From: Nocardia cyriacigeorgica GUH-2 | GTDB taxonomy: Bacteria > Actinomycetota > Actinomycetes > Mycobacteriales > Mycobacteriaceae | Length of the DNA stretch: 64,000 nucleotides | Direction: 5' to 3' | Assembly: GCF_000284035.1 (NCBI RefSeq) | Contig: NC_016887.1 | Coordinates: forward strand, 3,472,001-3,536,000 | In this document: positions 16,492-24,275 of the stretch, piece after piece | Layout: every line of letters starts with the position of its first letter | How positions within the stretch are numbered: position 1 is the first letter of the stretch | The notes under the pieces: model-generated | Told to the model about the DNA's origin: nothing | The model's input: the letters and a program-made list of their open reading frames with translations, nothing else | Databases searched by the model: none | Translations under genes and position numbers: made by a program

Positions 16492-17448
16492 ATGGAGAGC
16501 ATGAAAACTTCAGCCGCGGAACTGGTTTCCGCTGGGCCCACCGCGGCGCCGGGTTACGGGAATCTGCCGCTCACCGCATTGACCACACTCACGCCCATCA
16601 CCTGGGGCACCACCTACGTCGTCACCACCGAACTGCTGCCGCCGGGGCACCCGGTGTTCGCCGGCCTACTGCGCGCGCTGCCGGCCGGGCTGATCGCGCT
16701 GGCATTCACCCGGATGCTGCCGCGCGGTGCCTGGTGGTGGAAGGCGGCCGCGCTCGGCGTGCTCTACATCGGGTTGCCGTTCCCGCTGCTGTTCCTGTCG
16801 GCCGAACATCTGCCCGGCGGTGTCGCGGCGACCCTGGCGGCTGCGCAGCCGTTGGCGGTCGCGGTGCTGGCTGTGCCGGTGCTGCGCGAGCGCCTGTCGA
16901 TGTGGCGGGTGGGATGGGGATTGATCGGCGTCGTCGGCGTCGGCCTGGTGGTACTCGGCCCGAATGCCGGCCTCGACGGTGTGGGCGTGGTGGCGGGTGT
17001 CGGGAGCGCGGCGTCGATGGCGCTGGCGCTGACGCTCACCAAACGCTGGGGCCGTCCGCCCGAGGCCGGGCCCACCACCTTCGCGGGCTGGCTGCTGACC
17101 GCCGGCGGACTGTTCCTGTTGCCGCTGACTTTCCTGCTCGAGGGCGCACCGCCCGCGATCGATACGCAGGCGGGCCTCGGCTACCTCTGGATGGGACTGG
17201 TGGGCGGGCTGTTCGCCTATGTCGTGTGGTTCCGCGGGATCGCCGCCCTGCCCGTCGCCTCGGTCGCGGTGCTGGTGCTGTTGTCGCCGCTGGTCGCCGC
17301 GATTCTCGGGGCCGTACTGCTCGGTCAGACGCTCGGCCCGATCCAGCTCACCGGCTTCGCGCTCGCGCTGGCCGCGATCGTCGCGGGCCAGCTGCCCGCC
17401 CCCGCTCACGATGTGTCACCTCTGACTCCGAAAGGAACTGCTCGATGA
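16492..17448 (+). CDS. EamA-family (DMT) transporter
   Basis: A ~318-aa drug/metabolite transporter with ten predicted helices in two EamA repeats: ITWGTTYVVTTELLPPGHPVFAGLLRALPAG opens the first, and GYLWMGLVGGLFAYVVWFRGIAALPVASVAVLVLLSPLVAAILG marks the second. The family mostly exports amino acids, purines or other metabolites. Either ATG 16492 or 16501 could be the start; neither has a well-spaced ribosome-binding site. It overlaps the following NmrA-like gene by 4 bp and is divergent from LysR, so it is probably a LysR-controlled efflux operon. Confidence 0.83.
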   Translation: MESMKTSAAELVSAGPTAAPGYGNLPLTALTTLTPITWGTTYVVTTELLPPGHPVFAGLLRALPAGLIALAFTRMLPRGAWWWKAAALGVLYIGLPFPLLFLSAEHLPGGVAATLAAAQPLAVAVLAVPVLRERLSMWRVGWGLIGVVGVGLVVLGPNAGLDGVGVVAGVGSAASMALALTLTKRWGRPPEAGPTTFAGWLLTAGGLFLLPLTFLLEGAPPAIDTQAGLGYLWMGLVGGLFAYVVWFRGIAALPVASVAVLVLLSPLVAAILGAVLLGQTLGPIQLTGFALALAAIVAGQLPAPAHDVSPLTPKGTAR

Positions 17449-18077
17449 AGATCACCGTTGTGGGAGCCGCGGGAATGGTCGGCTCCCGGGTCGTCGGAGA
17501 AGCCGCGCGCCGCGGCCATGACGTCGTCGCCGTCTTCCGGACAGCGCGGCAGGTCACGCTGCCACCCGGCGCGGTGGCCGCCGTAGGCGATGCGGGCGAT
17601 CCCGAGCAGATGAGTGCGTTCTTCGTCGGGGCCGATGCCGTCGTGGCCGCGACCCGTCCGGCTCCCGGCCACGAGCACACCGTCACCGCGGCGACGACCG
17701 CACTGCTCGAGGCGGCCGCTCGGGCCGGCGTCCGGATCCTGGTCGTCGGCGGCGCCGCACCCCTGCGGGTTCCCGGCCAGCCGGATCGGCTCGTGCTCGA
17801 TCACCCCGGCTACGTGCCCACCCACATTCGCCCCATCGCCGCGTCCAGCGTCGCGCAGTTGGCGGCGTGCCGCGAGCATCGGGCGGACTGGACCTATCTG
17901 AGTCCGCCCGCGCTGCTGGAACCGGGTGCGCGGACCGGGAAGTATCGCCGGGGAACCACCACCCTGCTCACCGATCCCGAGGGCGCGTCCCGGATCTCGG
18001 CGGAGGATTTCGCCGTCGCGGTCGTGGATGAACTCGAAAGGCCCAGCAATAGCAAGCATTTCACGGTCGCCTCTTAG
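17445..18077 (+). CDS. NAD(P)-binding NmrA/SDR-like protein
   Basis: A 210-aa atypical short-chain dehydrogenase-like protein. It opens with the Rossmann motif MKITVVGAAGMVGSRVVGEAARRGHDVVAVFR. A central VVATRPAPGHEHTVTAATTALLEAAARAGVRILVVGGAA and late DWTYLSPPALLEPG follow the YwnB/NmrA pattern. The classical YxxxK catalytic pair is absent, as is usual in this subgroup, which includes redox sensors and small reductases. It is translationally coupled to the EamA transporter (ATGA) and so shares its LysR control. Confidence 0.78.
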   Translation: MKITVVGAAGMVGSRVVGEAARRGHDVVAVFRTARQVTLPPGAVAAVGDAGDPEQMSAFFVGADAVVAATRPAPGHEHTVTAATTALLEAAARAGVRILVVGGAAPLRVPGQPDRLVLDHPGYVPTHIRPIAASSVAQLAACREHRADWTYLSPPALLEPGARTGKYRRGTTTLLTDPEGASRISAEDFAVAVVDELERPSNSKHFTVAS

Positions 18078-18106
18078 CGGCGTCCGGCCGACCACGGAGA
18101 ATCGCA

Positions 18107-19045
18107 ATGAACAGGGTCGCCTACACATCGTTCGCGTCGGTCTGCCTGGCGGTGTCGGCACTGCTGCCCGCGCAGGCGTCCGCGCGGCCTCCGGAGGTCC
18201 CCACCGTGATCGCCCTGCCGGCCGGGTTCCAACCCGAAGGGATCGCGATCGGCGCGCTGCCACTGGCCTACTTCGGATCTCGCGGCGACGGTTCGCTCTA
18301 CCGAGCCGACCTGACGACCGGGCGGGGCAGGATCTTCAGCCCCGGACCGGGGACACCGGCGCTGGGCCTGGCGCTCGACGCGCGGGGCCGGCTGTTCGTC
18401 GCGGGTGGCACCGCGGGCACGGCCCGGGTGATCGCTGCCGAGACCGGTGCGGAACTGGCGACCTACCGGCTCGGCACCGCGCCCGACACGTTCGTCAACG
18501 ACGTCACCCTCACGCCGACCGGCGCCTGGTTCACCGATTCCCGGACGCCGGTGCTGTACCACTTGCCGATCGGCCCCGACGGTGCGCTACCTGACCAGGA
18601 TTCGCTGGTCAGGCTCCCGCTGACCGGTGACATCCAGTACGTGAACGGGGCGATCAACGCCAATGGCATCGTGCGCACGCCCGATGGTGCGGCGCTGATC
18701 ATCGTGCAGTCGGCTACCGGGCAGCTGTTCCGCGTCGATCCGGCTTCGGGCCGCACCACGCGGATCGATCTGGGCGCTGAGGATGTTCGGAGCGGAGATG
18801 GCTTGCTGTGGCATGACGGCGACTTGCTCGTGGTGCAGAACCGGCTGAACATGGTCGCGGCGGTCAGACTGGACGAGGCCGCGAGGACCGGCCGGATCGA
18901 GCGCCGTATCCGCGATGAGCGCTGGGATGTACCCACGACCATCGCGGCTTTCGGTGACCGGCTGTATCTGCCGAACGCGCGGTTCACCACGCCGCCGACA
19001 GCGACGACCCCGTACAACGCCGTTGCTGTCGAGCAGCCGCGGTAA
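18107..19045 (+). CDS. Secreted SMP-30/gluconolactonase-like beta-propeller protein
   Basis: A 312-aa protein with a Sec signal peptide (VCLAVSALLPAQASA, cleavage near residue 27). The body is made of short beta-propeller-like repeats: FQPEGIAIGALPLAYFGSRGDGSLYRADL, GLALDARGRLFVAGG and NGIVRTPDGAALIIVQSATGQLFRVDPASG. This is the SMP-30/LRE fold, often calcium-bound and lactone-hydrolysing. Substrate is unknown, and export suggests action outside the cell. It lies 29 bp behind the NmrA-like gene and may belong to the same LysR-linked transcript. Confidence 0.7.
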   Translation: MNRVAYTSFASVCLAVSALLPAQASARPPEVPTVIALPAGFQPEGIAIGALPLAYFGSRGDGSLYRADLTTGRGRIFSPGPGTPALGLALDARGRLFVAGGTAGTARVIAAETGAELATYRLGTAPDTFVNDVTLTPTGAWFTDSRTPVLYHLPIGPDGALPDQDSLVRLPLTGDIQYVNGAINANGIVRTPDGAALIIVQSATGQLFRVDPASGRTTRIDLGAEDVRSGDGLLWHDGDLLVVQNRLNMVAAVRLDEAARTGRIERRIRDERWDVPTTIAAFGDRLYLPNARFTTPPTATTPYNAVAVEQPR

Positions 19046-19129
19046 CCGCATCGATGGTTGCCTCCCCCCTCTCCACATTGCGACACTGACCTCGGCGAAC
19101 CCTGCACCCCGACGATCGCAGGAGGGCTC

Positions 19130-20152
19130 ATGGCGGACACCAGCGACAACGCCGTCCCGGAGGCCTGGACGACGCTCAGCCCGCTGATGGATCTGGCGAC
19201 GCCGATGGCGTTGCGGGTCGCGGCGACGCTGCGCCTGGCCGACTTCGTGGCGGACGGGCCGCTGCCGGTCGAGGAGCTGGCCCGGCGTTCGGACACCGAC
19301 GCCGACGCCCTCGGCAGGCTGCTACGGCACCTGGTCTGCCACGGCGTGTTCACCGAGCCCGCGCCGGGCACCTTCGCCACCAACGACGTCGCCGCACTGC
19401 TGCGTTCGGATCATCCGACCCGGATGCGCGGCTATCTGGATCTGGACGGGTTCTTCGGGCGGATGGACCTGGTGTTCACCGCGCTGCTGCATACCGTCCG
19501 CACCGGAAAACCCGTGTGGGAGAAGGTGTTCGGTGCACCGTTCTGGGAGTACCTGGACAACGACCCGGCGATGAGCGCGGCGTTCGACGAGGCGATGGCG
19601 ACCGGCGTCACGCGGCTCGGCGAGGAGGCCGACGACTTCGACTGGGCCGGCGCCCGGCATGTCGTGGACGTCGGCGGCGGCACCGGGTCCTTCCTGGCTC
19701 AGGTGCTCGAAACGCATCCCGGTATCCATGGCACACTCATCGACCTGCCCGAGACCGTCGAACGCGGCAGGCAACTGCTGACCGCTCGCGGCCTGGACGA
19801 GCGTTGCGATTTCGTCGGGCAGAGTTTCTTCGACCCGCTGCCGGCCGGCGGCGACGTCTACGTGCTGTGCCGGGTGATCCACGACTGGGACGACGAGCAG
19901 GCAGTGGCCATCCTGCGCCGGTGCGCGCAGGCCGCCGGGCGCGACGGCCGGGTTGTGCTCATCGAGGGCTATGACTCCACCCGCGATCCGGCCGCGTTCG
20001 CGGAAATGAATCTGCGCATGCTGGCGATCTCCGGCGGCCGCGAACGCAGCATCGAGGACTACACCGCGCTGGCGGCCACGGCCGGGCTCGCCGTGGCGGG
20101 CGTGCACCCGACCCGGCAGGGCCATCTCGCCATCGAATGCGTGGCCGCGTAG
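19130..20152 (+). CDS. SAM-dependent O-methyltransferase (plant-type dimerising family)
   Basis: A 340-aa methyltransferase. An N-terminal winged dimerisation domain (MALRVAATLRLADFVADG...LLRHLVCHGVF) precedes a Rossmann domain with SAM motif VVDVGGGTGSFLAQ near residue 180. CRVIHDWDDEQAVAILRRC carries the catalytic His-Asp pair, as in caffeate- and carminomycin-type O-methyltransferases. These methylate hydroxyls of aromatic or polyketide metabolites. The start at 19130 has GGAGGG 3 nt closer than usual, but it matches the family N-terminus; the open frame to 19058 has no site. No biosynthetic partner is adjacent; the PKS lies 3 kb away on the other strand. Confidence 0.83.
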   Translation: MADTSDNAVPEAWTTLSPLMDLATPMALRVAATLRLADFVADGPLPVEELARRSDTDADALGRLLRHLVCHGVFTEPAPGTFATNDVAALLRSDHPTRMRGYLDLDGFFGRMDLVFTALLHTVRTGKPVWEKVFGAPFWEYLDNDPAMSAAFDEAMATGVTRLGEEADDFDWAGARHVVDVGGGTGSFLAQVLETHPGIHGTLIDLPETVERGRQLLTARGLDERCDFVGQSFFDPLPAGGDVYVLCRVIHDWDDEQAVAILRRCAQAAGRDGRVVLIEGYDSTRDPAAFAEMNLRMLAISGGRERSIEDYTALAATAGLAVAGVHPTRQGHLAIECVAA

Positions 20153-20160
20153 GACCGGGC

Positions 20161-20625
20161 CTATGAGCCTGCGCTGACGCGCGCCGGTTCCACCCGGAAG
20201 ACCGGGCAACGCGGCGCGGCCGCGGCGAACGCGTCGGGGTCCGCCGATGCGACCGCTCCCGAATTCAGCATGAAACGCACGCCGTGCGGCACCTTCTGCG
20301 GGAAGGCCCGCAGGATCGGCTCGCGCTCGGGCACCGGCAGCTCGGTCAGCGAAACCCGTTGTTTGCGGCGGCCTTTGGCGAGCACACCCCAGCCGGCCGC
20401 GCGGGCGTTGCGCACCCAATCGGCGTCGTCGAATCCGCCGACGACGTAGGTGATGCCGTCGACGGTCAGCGGCGAGACCGGTGTGGTGCGCAGGGTTCCG
20501 GTTTTGCGGCCGGGCACCGACAGCACCCGCATGGTGCCGAGGGCCAGGCCGAGGGCTTGGAGGGCGATCACCACCCGGTTGAACGGCTTGAGGCGGCGCC
20601 GCATCCGATCGTTGTCACTGGTCAT
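20161..20625 (-). CDS. Deazaflavin (F420)-dependent nitroreductase-like protein
   Basis: A 154-aa protein of the Ddn/DUF385 split-barrel family: VLSVPGRKTGTLRTTPVSPLTVDGITYVVGGFDDADWVRNARAAGWGVLAKG contains the conserved GRKTG and the Trp-x-x-Asn-Ala segment. Family members use reduced F420 to act on quinones, nitro compounds or aflatoxin-like lactones, or simply bind F420. The ATG at 20625 has AGGAG 7 nt upstream and lies 4 bp after the PadR stop, so the pair forms a regulator-enzyme operon. Confidence 0.78.
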   Translation of the reverse strand: MTSDNDRMRRRLKPFNRVVIALQALGLALGTMRVLSVPGRKTGTLRTTPVSPLTVDGITYVVGGFDDADWVRNARAAGWGVLAKGRRKQRVSLTELPVPEREPILRAFPQKVPHGVRFMLNSGAVASADPDAFAAAAPRCPVFRVEPARVSAGS

Positions 20626-20629
20626 GGTT

Positions 20630-21217
20630 CTACTCCTGGTTACTTGCGGCGGGAAATTCGTTGTTCGGCCAGGCCATTCCGTGGTCGATGTCGCGGGCGA
20701 CACCGTCGAGCCAGTCGATCTCGGCGGCGCGCTGATGCTGGAGGAACTCCGCCTCCAGCAGCACCGCGCGCGGGATTCCGTCGGCGTGTTGGGCCACCAT
20801 CCGGGCCGTGTCGGCGTGGTCTTCGCGTAAGCGTTCGGCCCGCAGGCGCAACATCCGGGCGGCCGATTCCCGATCGAGGGCGGGCAGATGCGCCAGCGCG
20901 GCGACGAAACGCGGGTATTCGTTCACCGGTTCGGTGAGCATCTCCTCCAGTAGTTCGCGCAGCAGCACGCGGCCGGTCTCGGTGATCTCGTAGACGGTGC
21001 GCTCGGGTCGCGCACCGGCGCGCGCCGTACCCACCTGCCGCACCAGTTCCGCGCGTTCGAGCCGCCCGATCGCGTCGTAGAGCGATCCGCCGCGCAGCTT
21101 CACCACGTCCTCGACGTGCCGCTCACGCAGGGCCACCTTCATCTCGTACGGATGGCGCGGACGCTCGGCCAGCAAGGTCAGTACCGCCAGCGTCAGGGGC
21201 GTTCGCAGCGCACGCAT
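20630..21217 (-). CDS. PadR family transcriptional regulator
   Basis: A 195-aa PadR regulator. The winged helix (TPLTLAVLTLLAERPRHPYEMKVALRERH...LRGGSLYDAIGRLERAELV) is followed by the beta-wing PERTVYEITETGRVLLRELL, and a long C-terminal dimerisation domain (~95-190) marks the larger PadR-s2-like type. It leads an operon with the deazaflavin reductase, and a dyad is found 34-50 bp before its start. It probably represses itself and the reductase until a phenolic or drug-like ligand is present; the ligand is unknown. Confidence 0.85.
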   Translation of the reverse strand: MRALRTPLTLAVLTLLAERPRHPYEMKVALRERHVEDVVKLRGGSLYDAIGRLERAELVRQVGTARAGARPERTVYEITETGRVLLRELLEEMLTEPVNEYPRFVAALAHLPALDRESAARMLRLRAERLREDHADTARMVAQHADGIPRAVLLEAEFLQHQRAAEIDWLDGVARDIDHGMAWPNNEFPAASNQE

Positions 21218-21250
21218 TCTCGGGGCCGCCTCCGCTTAGTCGAATTCGTT

Positions 21251-21266
21251 TAGTCGAACTCGACTA
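21251..21266. promoter_or_regulatory. Putative PadR operator
   Basis: TAGTCGAACTCGACTA is a 7+2+7 dyad 34 bp upstream of the PadR ATG. A degenerate copy starting TAGTCGAATTCG lies at 21237-21248, between it and the gene. Two such sites flanking the start are consistent with PadR autorepression. The rest of 21218-21569 holds the LLM promoter described separately and no gene. Confidence 0.5.
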
Positions 21267-21415
21267 TACCGCGATTCCCGGAGCGCGGCTCGCCGGAGGC
21301 ATCAGGCCCGGCCGCCGTCGTTCCAGCGGGTCGACGAAGCCATTCCGCACGCTGCCCGACCAGCCGAGATCCACCGGCGGACGCACGCGCAACCAGCCAC
21401 CAGCGACGGCAAAAC

Positions 21416-21429
21416 TGAAACACGTTCTT
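21416..21429. promoter_or_regulatory. KstR-like operator of the LLM oxidoreductase gene
   Basis: TGAAACACGTTCTT fits TNNAACNNGTTNNA at 7 of 8 positions and overlaps the -35 element of the promoter just downstream. Confidence 0.45.
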
Positions 21430-21456
21430 GCTGGAGTCCATGCCATTGGCTAATAT
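21428..21456 (+). promoter_or_regulatory. Sigma-A-like promoter of the LLM oxidoreductase gene
   Basis: TTGCTG (21428-21433), a 17-bp spacer, then TAATAT (21451-21456). This is one of the best consensus promoters in the window. It would give a ~105-nt leader before the ATG at 21570. Confidence 0.5.
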
Positions 21457-21569
21457 TCCGAACACCTGTCCAGACACTCAGGAACGCTGGACGCTCGACC
21501 CCGCGCCTGCCGGGTGGCGGAACCCCGCGCCGGGGCCGACAGCACCCGGCGGACCGAAGGAGTGCACAT

Positions 21570-22463
21570 ATGACCGGCTCTGGTTCCCTCGGCGACGCCT
21601 TGCGTTTCGGCATCGTGTTGTTCACCAGCGACCGCGGCATCACCCCCGCCGCCGCGGCCAAGGCGGCCGAGGCCACCGGCTTCCACTCCTTCTACGTGCC
21701 CGAGCACACCCACATCCCGGTCAAGCGCGAGGCCGCGCACCCGCAGACCGGCGACGAATCCCTGCCCGACGACCGCTATATGCGCACCCTCGACCCCTGG
21801 GTGGCGCTGGCAACGGCCGCGGCGGTGACCGAACGGATCGAACTGTCCACCGCGGTCGCGCTACCGGTCGAGCACGATCCGATCACCCTCGCCAAGACCA
21901 TCGCCTCGCTCGATCACCTGTCCGGCGGGCGGGTGGTGCTCGGCGCCGGATTCGGCTGGAACACCGATGAACTCGCCGATCATCACGTCCCGCCGAACAA
22001 GCGGCGCACCGTGCTACGCGAATACCTCGAGGCCATGCGGGCGCTGTGGTCGCAGGAGGAGGCCGAATACCACGGTGATTTCGTCGATTTCGGGGCGAGC
22101 TGGGCCTGGCCGAAACCGGTGCGCGGTTCGGTGCCGGTGCTCATCGGCGCGGCGGGCACGGAAAAGACCTTCCGCTGGATCGCCGCTTCGGCCGACGGCT
22201 GGATCACCACACCCGGCGAAACCGATATCTCCGAACGACTGGCGTTGCTGCGCAAGATCTGGACCGACGCCGGCCGTCCCGGTAACCCGCGGGTGGTGGC
22301 CCTCGATATCAAGCCCGATGCCGAGCGGCTGGCCGAATGGGCCGAAGGCGGCGTGACCGATGTGCTCTACGGGCTGCCCGACAAGCCGGAGGCGGACGTG
22401 GTGGCCTACCTGGAACGCCTGTCGGACAAGCTCTCTCGCATCGTCGCCCCGGCCGGGAGCTGA
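21570..22463 (+). CDS. LLM class F420-dependent oxidoreductase
   Basis: A 297-aa TIM-barrel flavin/F420 enzyme of the luciferase-like monooxygenase superfamily: LRFGIVLFTSDRGITPAAAAKAAEATGFHSFYVPEHTHIP at the N-terminus, IELSTAVALPVEHDPITLAKTIASLDHLSGGRVVLGAGFGWN in the centre, and VPVLIGAAGTEKTFRWIAASADGWITT. This matches the F420-type (TIGR03619-like) subgroup, and one such enzyme is in the cholesterol regulon of M. tuberculosis. The ATG has a GAAGGAG site. The promoter and KstR-like site upstream suggest lipid- or steroid-responsive expression. Its stop lies 2 bp from that of the convergent TetR gene. Confidence 0.85.
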   Translation: MTGSGSLGDALRFGIVLFTSDRGITPAAAAKAAEATGFHSFYVPEHTHIPVKREAAHPQTGDESLPDDRYMRTLDPWVALATAAAVTERIELSTAVALPVEHDPITLAKTIASLDHLSGGRVVLGAGFGWNTDELADHHVPPNKRRTVLREYLEAMRALWSQEEAEYHGDFVDFGASWAWPKPVRGSVPVLIGAAGTEKTFRWIAASADGWITTPGETDISERLALLRKIWTDAGRPGNPRVVALDIKPDAERLAEWAEGGVTDVLYGLPDKPEADVVAYLERLSDKLSRIVAPAGS

Positions 22464-22465
22464 GA

Positions 22466-23149
22466 TTACGACTTGACGGGGATGCGCAGCGCGTTGACCC
22501 ACAGGCGCGTCGCGGTGAAGGTGAGCTCGTCCATCGACACCGCGGCGTCGTCGCCGGCCATGGTGACGAAGTGCCCGAACGCGAGCCTGCTGACCATGCC
22601 CGACAGCGCGCGGGAGGCGAGCAACGGGTCGAGGCCGGGGTCGGCGAGCCCGCGTCGCTGGAGATCGGCGATGCTGCGGGCATTGCGCTGGATGAACGCG
22701 TCGGCGCGGCGCTGACGCAGTTCGGCGAATTCGGAATCGATGCCCGCGACCTGTTCCAGCAGCGCCATCAGCTTGGCATTGCGCTGATAGGCCTCGAAGT
22801 AGGCACGGTTGCTGGCCTCGACGATGGCGGCGGGGTCGTCGTCCTCCGGGACATGGGGCATGCCCGGATGCATCATGTCTTTCTGGGCCACCTCGAGCAC
22901 CGCCGCGAAGATCTCTTCTTTGCTCGCGAAATAGGTGTAGAAGGTGCCGGAGGAGCAGTTGGCGGTCTGGGTGATGTCGATCAGCCGGGTGTCGAGGTAA
23001 CCACGGCGTTCGAACACCTCCCGCGCGGCCGCGACCAGCGCCGCCCGGGTGCGCAGGCCGCGCTGGGTGGTGGGCAGCTCACGCAGCAGGGAGGTATTCG
23101 CCATCGACGGCGCGTCGGCGCCATCGGTATCGGTCAGCGGCTCTCCCAT
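22466..23149 (-). CDS. TetR family transcriptional regulator
   Basis: About 227 aa from the ATG at 23149, or 212 aa from 23104. The helix-turn-helix is RTRAALVAAAREVFERRGYLDTRLIDITQTANCSSGTFYTYFASKEEIFAAVL. The C-terminal ligand domain (AYFEAYQRNAKLMALLEQVAGIDSEF...LASRALSGMVSRLAFGHFV) resembles the subgroup that controls acyl-CoA or lipid genes. No ribosome-binding site is visible before either ATG, but a TATAAA-rich box ends ~7 nt before 23149, so the message may be leaderless. Convergent with the LLM gene; target unknown. Confidence 0.82.
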   Translation of the reverse strand: MGEPLTDTDGADAPSMANTSLLRELPTTQRGLRTRAALVAAAREVFERRGYLDTRLIDITQTANCSSGTFYTYFASKEEIFAAVLEVAQKDMMHPGMPHVPEDDDPAAIVEASNRAYFEAYQRNAKLMALLEQVAGIDSEFAELRQRRADAFIQRNARSIADLQRRGLADPGLDPLLASRALSGMVSRLAFGHFVTMAGDDAAVSMDELTFTATRLWVNALRIPVKS

Positions 23150-23161
23150 GCAGCATTTATA

Positions 23162-23200
23162 CCGCCCGGCCCGGCCGAAGCGGAATTCCGGACCGGGCGG
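23162..23200 (-). terminator. Candidate terminator of the PKS operon
   Basis: CCGCCCGG (23162-23169) pairs with CCGGGCGG (23193-23200) around a 23-nt loop containing an inner GGAATTCC. It begins 4 bp after the last gene of the PKS operon. Confidence 0.4.
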
Positions 23201-23204
23201 CACC

Positions 23205-24275
23205 TCAGCCGCGGTTGTTCATGATCGCCGCGTACACCCGATAGTTGCCCACCAGCGGCACGAGCTCGAGCAGTTGTTTCACCGAGAAGTGGTTACGCAG
23301 TTCGGCCCAGGTGGCGTCGCTGATGAAGTACTCGGTATCGAGTTCGTCGACCGCGCGCATCAGCGCGGCCTGCGCCGGGCTCGCCGCGGGTGCCTCCGGG
23401 CCCGCCGCGACGACGGCCGCCACCTCCGGATAGGCGGCCGACCGCATGGACCATTCGCCGGCCGGCCCGACCCGCCACAGCATGCGCAGGATCGCCAGCT
23501 CCCGCTCGGCGGCCGCGAGTTTCATCCGCCGTGCCGCCATCGCGTCGATGCGGCGCACGATCGCGGCCGACCACGGATGATTCAGCGCGAACTCCGCCGT
23601 GATCGCCGGATCGTGCGGCACCCAGATGTGCGGACGCGACGGCGGCTCGGTGGTGATCTCGGCCGGGGACGGCGCCAGCGGCCGGTCCTTGCGCGGACGC
23701 CGCGGACGGGCCGGCGCGCGGCGAGCGGCGCGCGGCTCGAAATCGAACAGCTCCCCCGGCGGGCAGAAGTTGTTCACCATGGCCAGCACCTCGTACATCG
23801 CGCCGACCGAATACAGCTCGCGGTACTGGCGCGGCGACAGATACCGCAGCAGCCGCTGCTTGGTGGCCTCGGTGACGAGCTGGTCCTCGTGCAGTTCGTC
23901 GACCGCGGTGAGGATCGCGGCCTGCCGGTCGTTCCACAGCGACGCCGACGGCCCCTCCTTGATCGCCACCAGATAGTCCGCATCCTTGCGCAGCACCTTG
24001 GCGGTGAGCACGTGGTTCTCCCATTCGAACCGGCCGCCGCAGTTCCAGCTGCCGCGCAACGCGATCAGTTCCCAGTCGGCCACGGGCAGGATCGGATGTG
24101 CGATGGCCAGCAGGTGAATGTTGTTCACCAGCATGGTCCACGGGCCGAGGATGGTCGGATGGTGCAGCACGGGCACCACGATCTCGGCATTGGGCGGACT
24201 GAACCGCCACGGCAACGGATTGCGCAACCGCGGGGTGCCCGGCCGCGACCAGCCCAGTTCGATCTGCTCGGTCAT
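23205..24275 (-). CDS. Tandem carboxymuconolactone-decarboxylase (AhpD-fold) protein of the PKS operon
   Basis: A 356-aa protein made of two AhpD-fold halves joined by a basic Pro/Arg linker near residue 190. The first half holds HPILPVADWELIALRGSWNCGGRFEWENHVLTAKVLR (~60-100); the second holds AAERELAILRMLWRVGPAGEWSMRSAAYPEV (~260-290). Neither has the CxxC of true AhpD peroxidases, and only the first keeps one Cys and the EWENH histidine of carboxymuconolactone-decarboxylase relatives. The ATG at 24275 overlaps the oxoamine synthase stop by 4 bp, so production is coupled to the PKS. A tailoring or decarboxylating role on the polyketide product is plausible but unproven. The open frame upstream of 24275 is a shadow of the oxoamine synthase gene. 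Confidence 0.75.
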   Translation of the reverse strand: MTEQIELGWSRPGTPRLRNPLPWRFSPPNAEIVVPVLHHPTILGPWTMLVNNIHLLAIAHPILPVADWELIALRGSWNCGGRFEWENHVLTAKVLRKDADYLVAIKEGPSASLWNDRQAAILTAVDELHEDQLVTEATKQRLLRYLSPRQYRELYSVGAMYEVLAMVNNFCPPGELFDFEPRAARRAPARPRRPRKDRPLAPSPAEITTEPPSRPHIWVPHDPAITAEFALNHPWSAAIVRRIDAMAARRMKLAAAERELAILRMLWRVGPAGEWSMRSAAYPEVAAVVAAGPEAPAASPAQAALMRAVDELDTEYFISDATWAELRNHFSVKQLLELVPLVGNYRVYAAIMNNRG

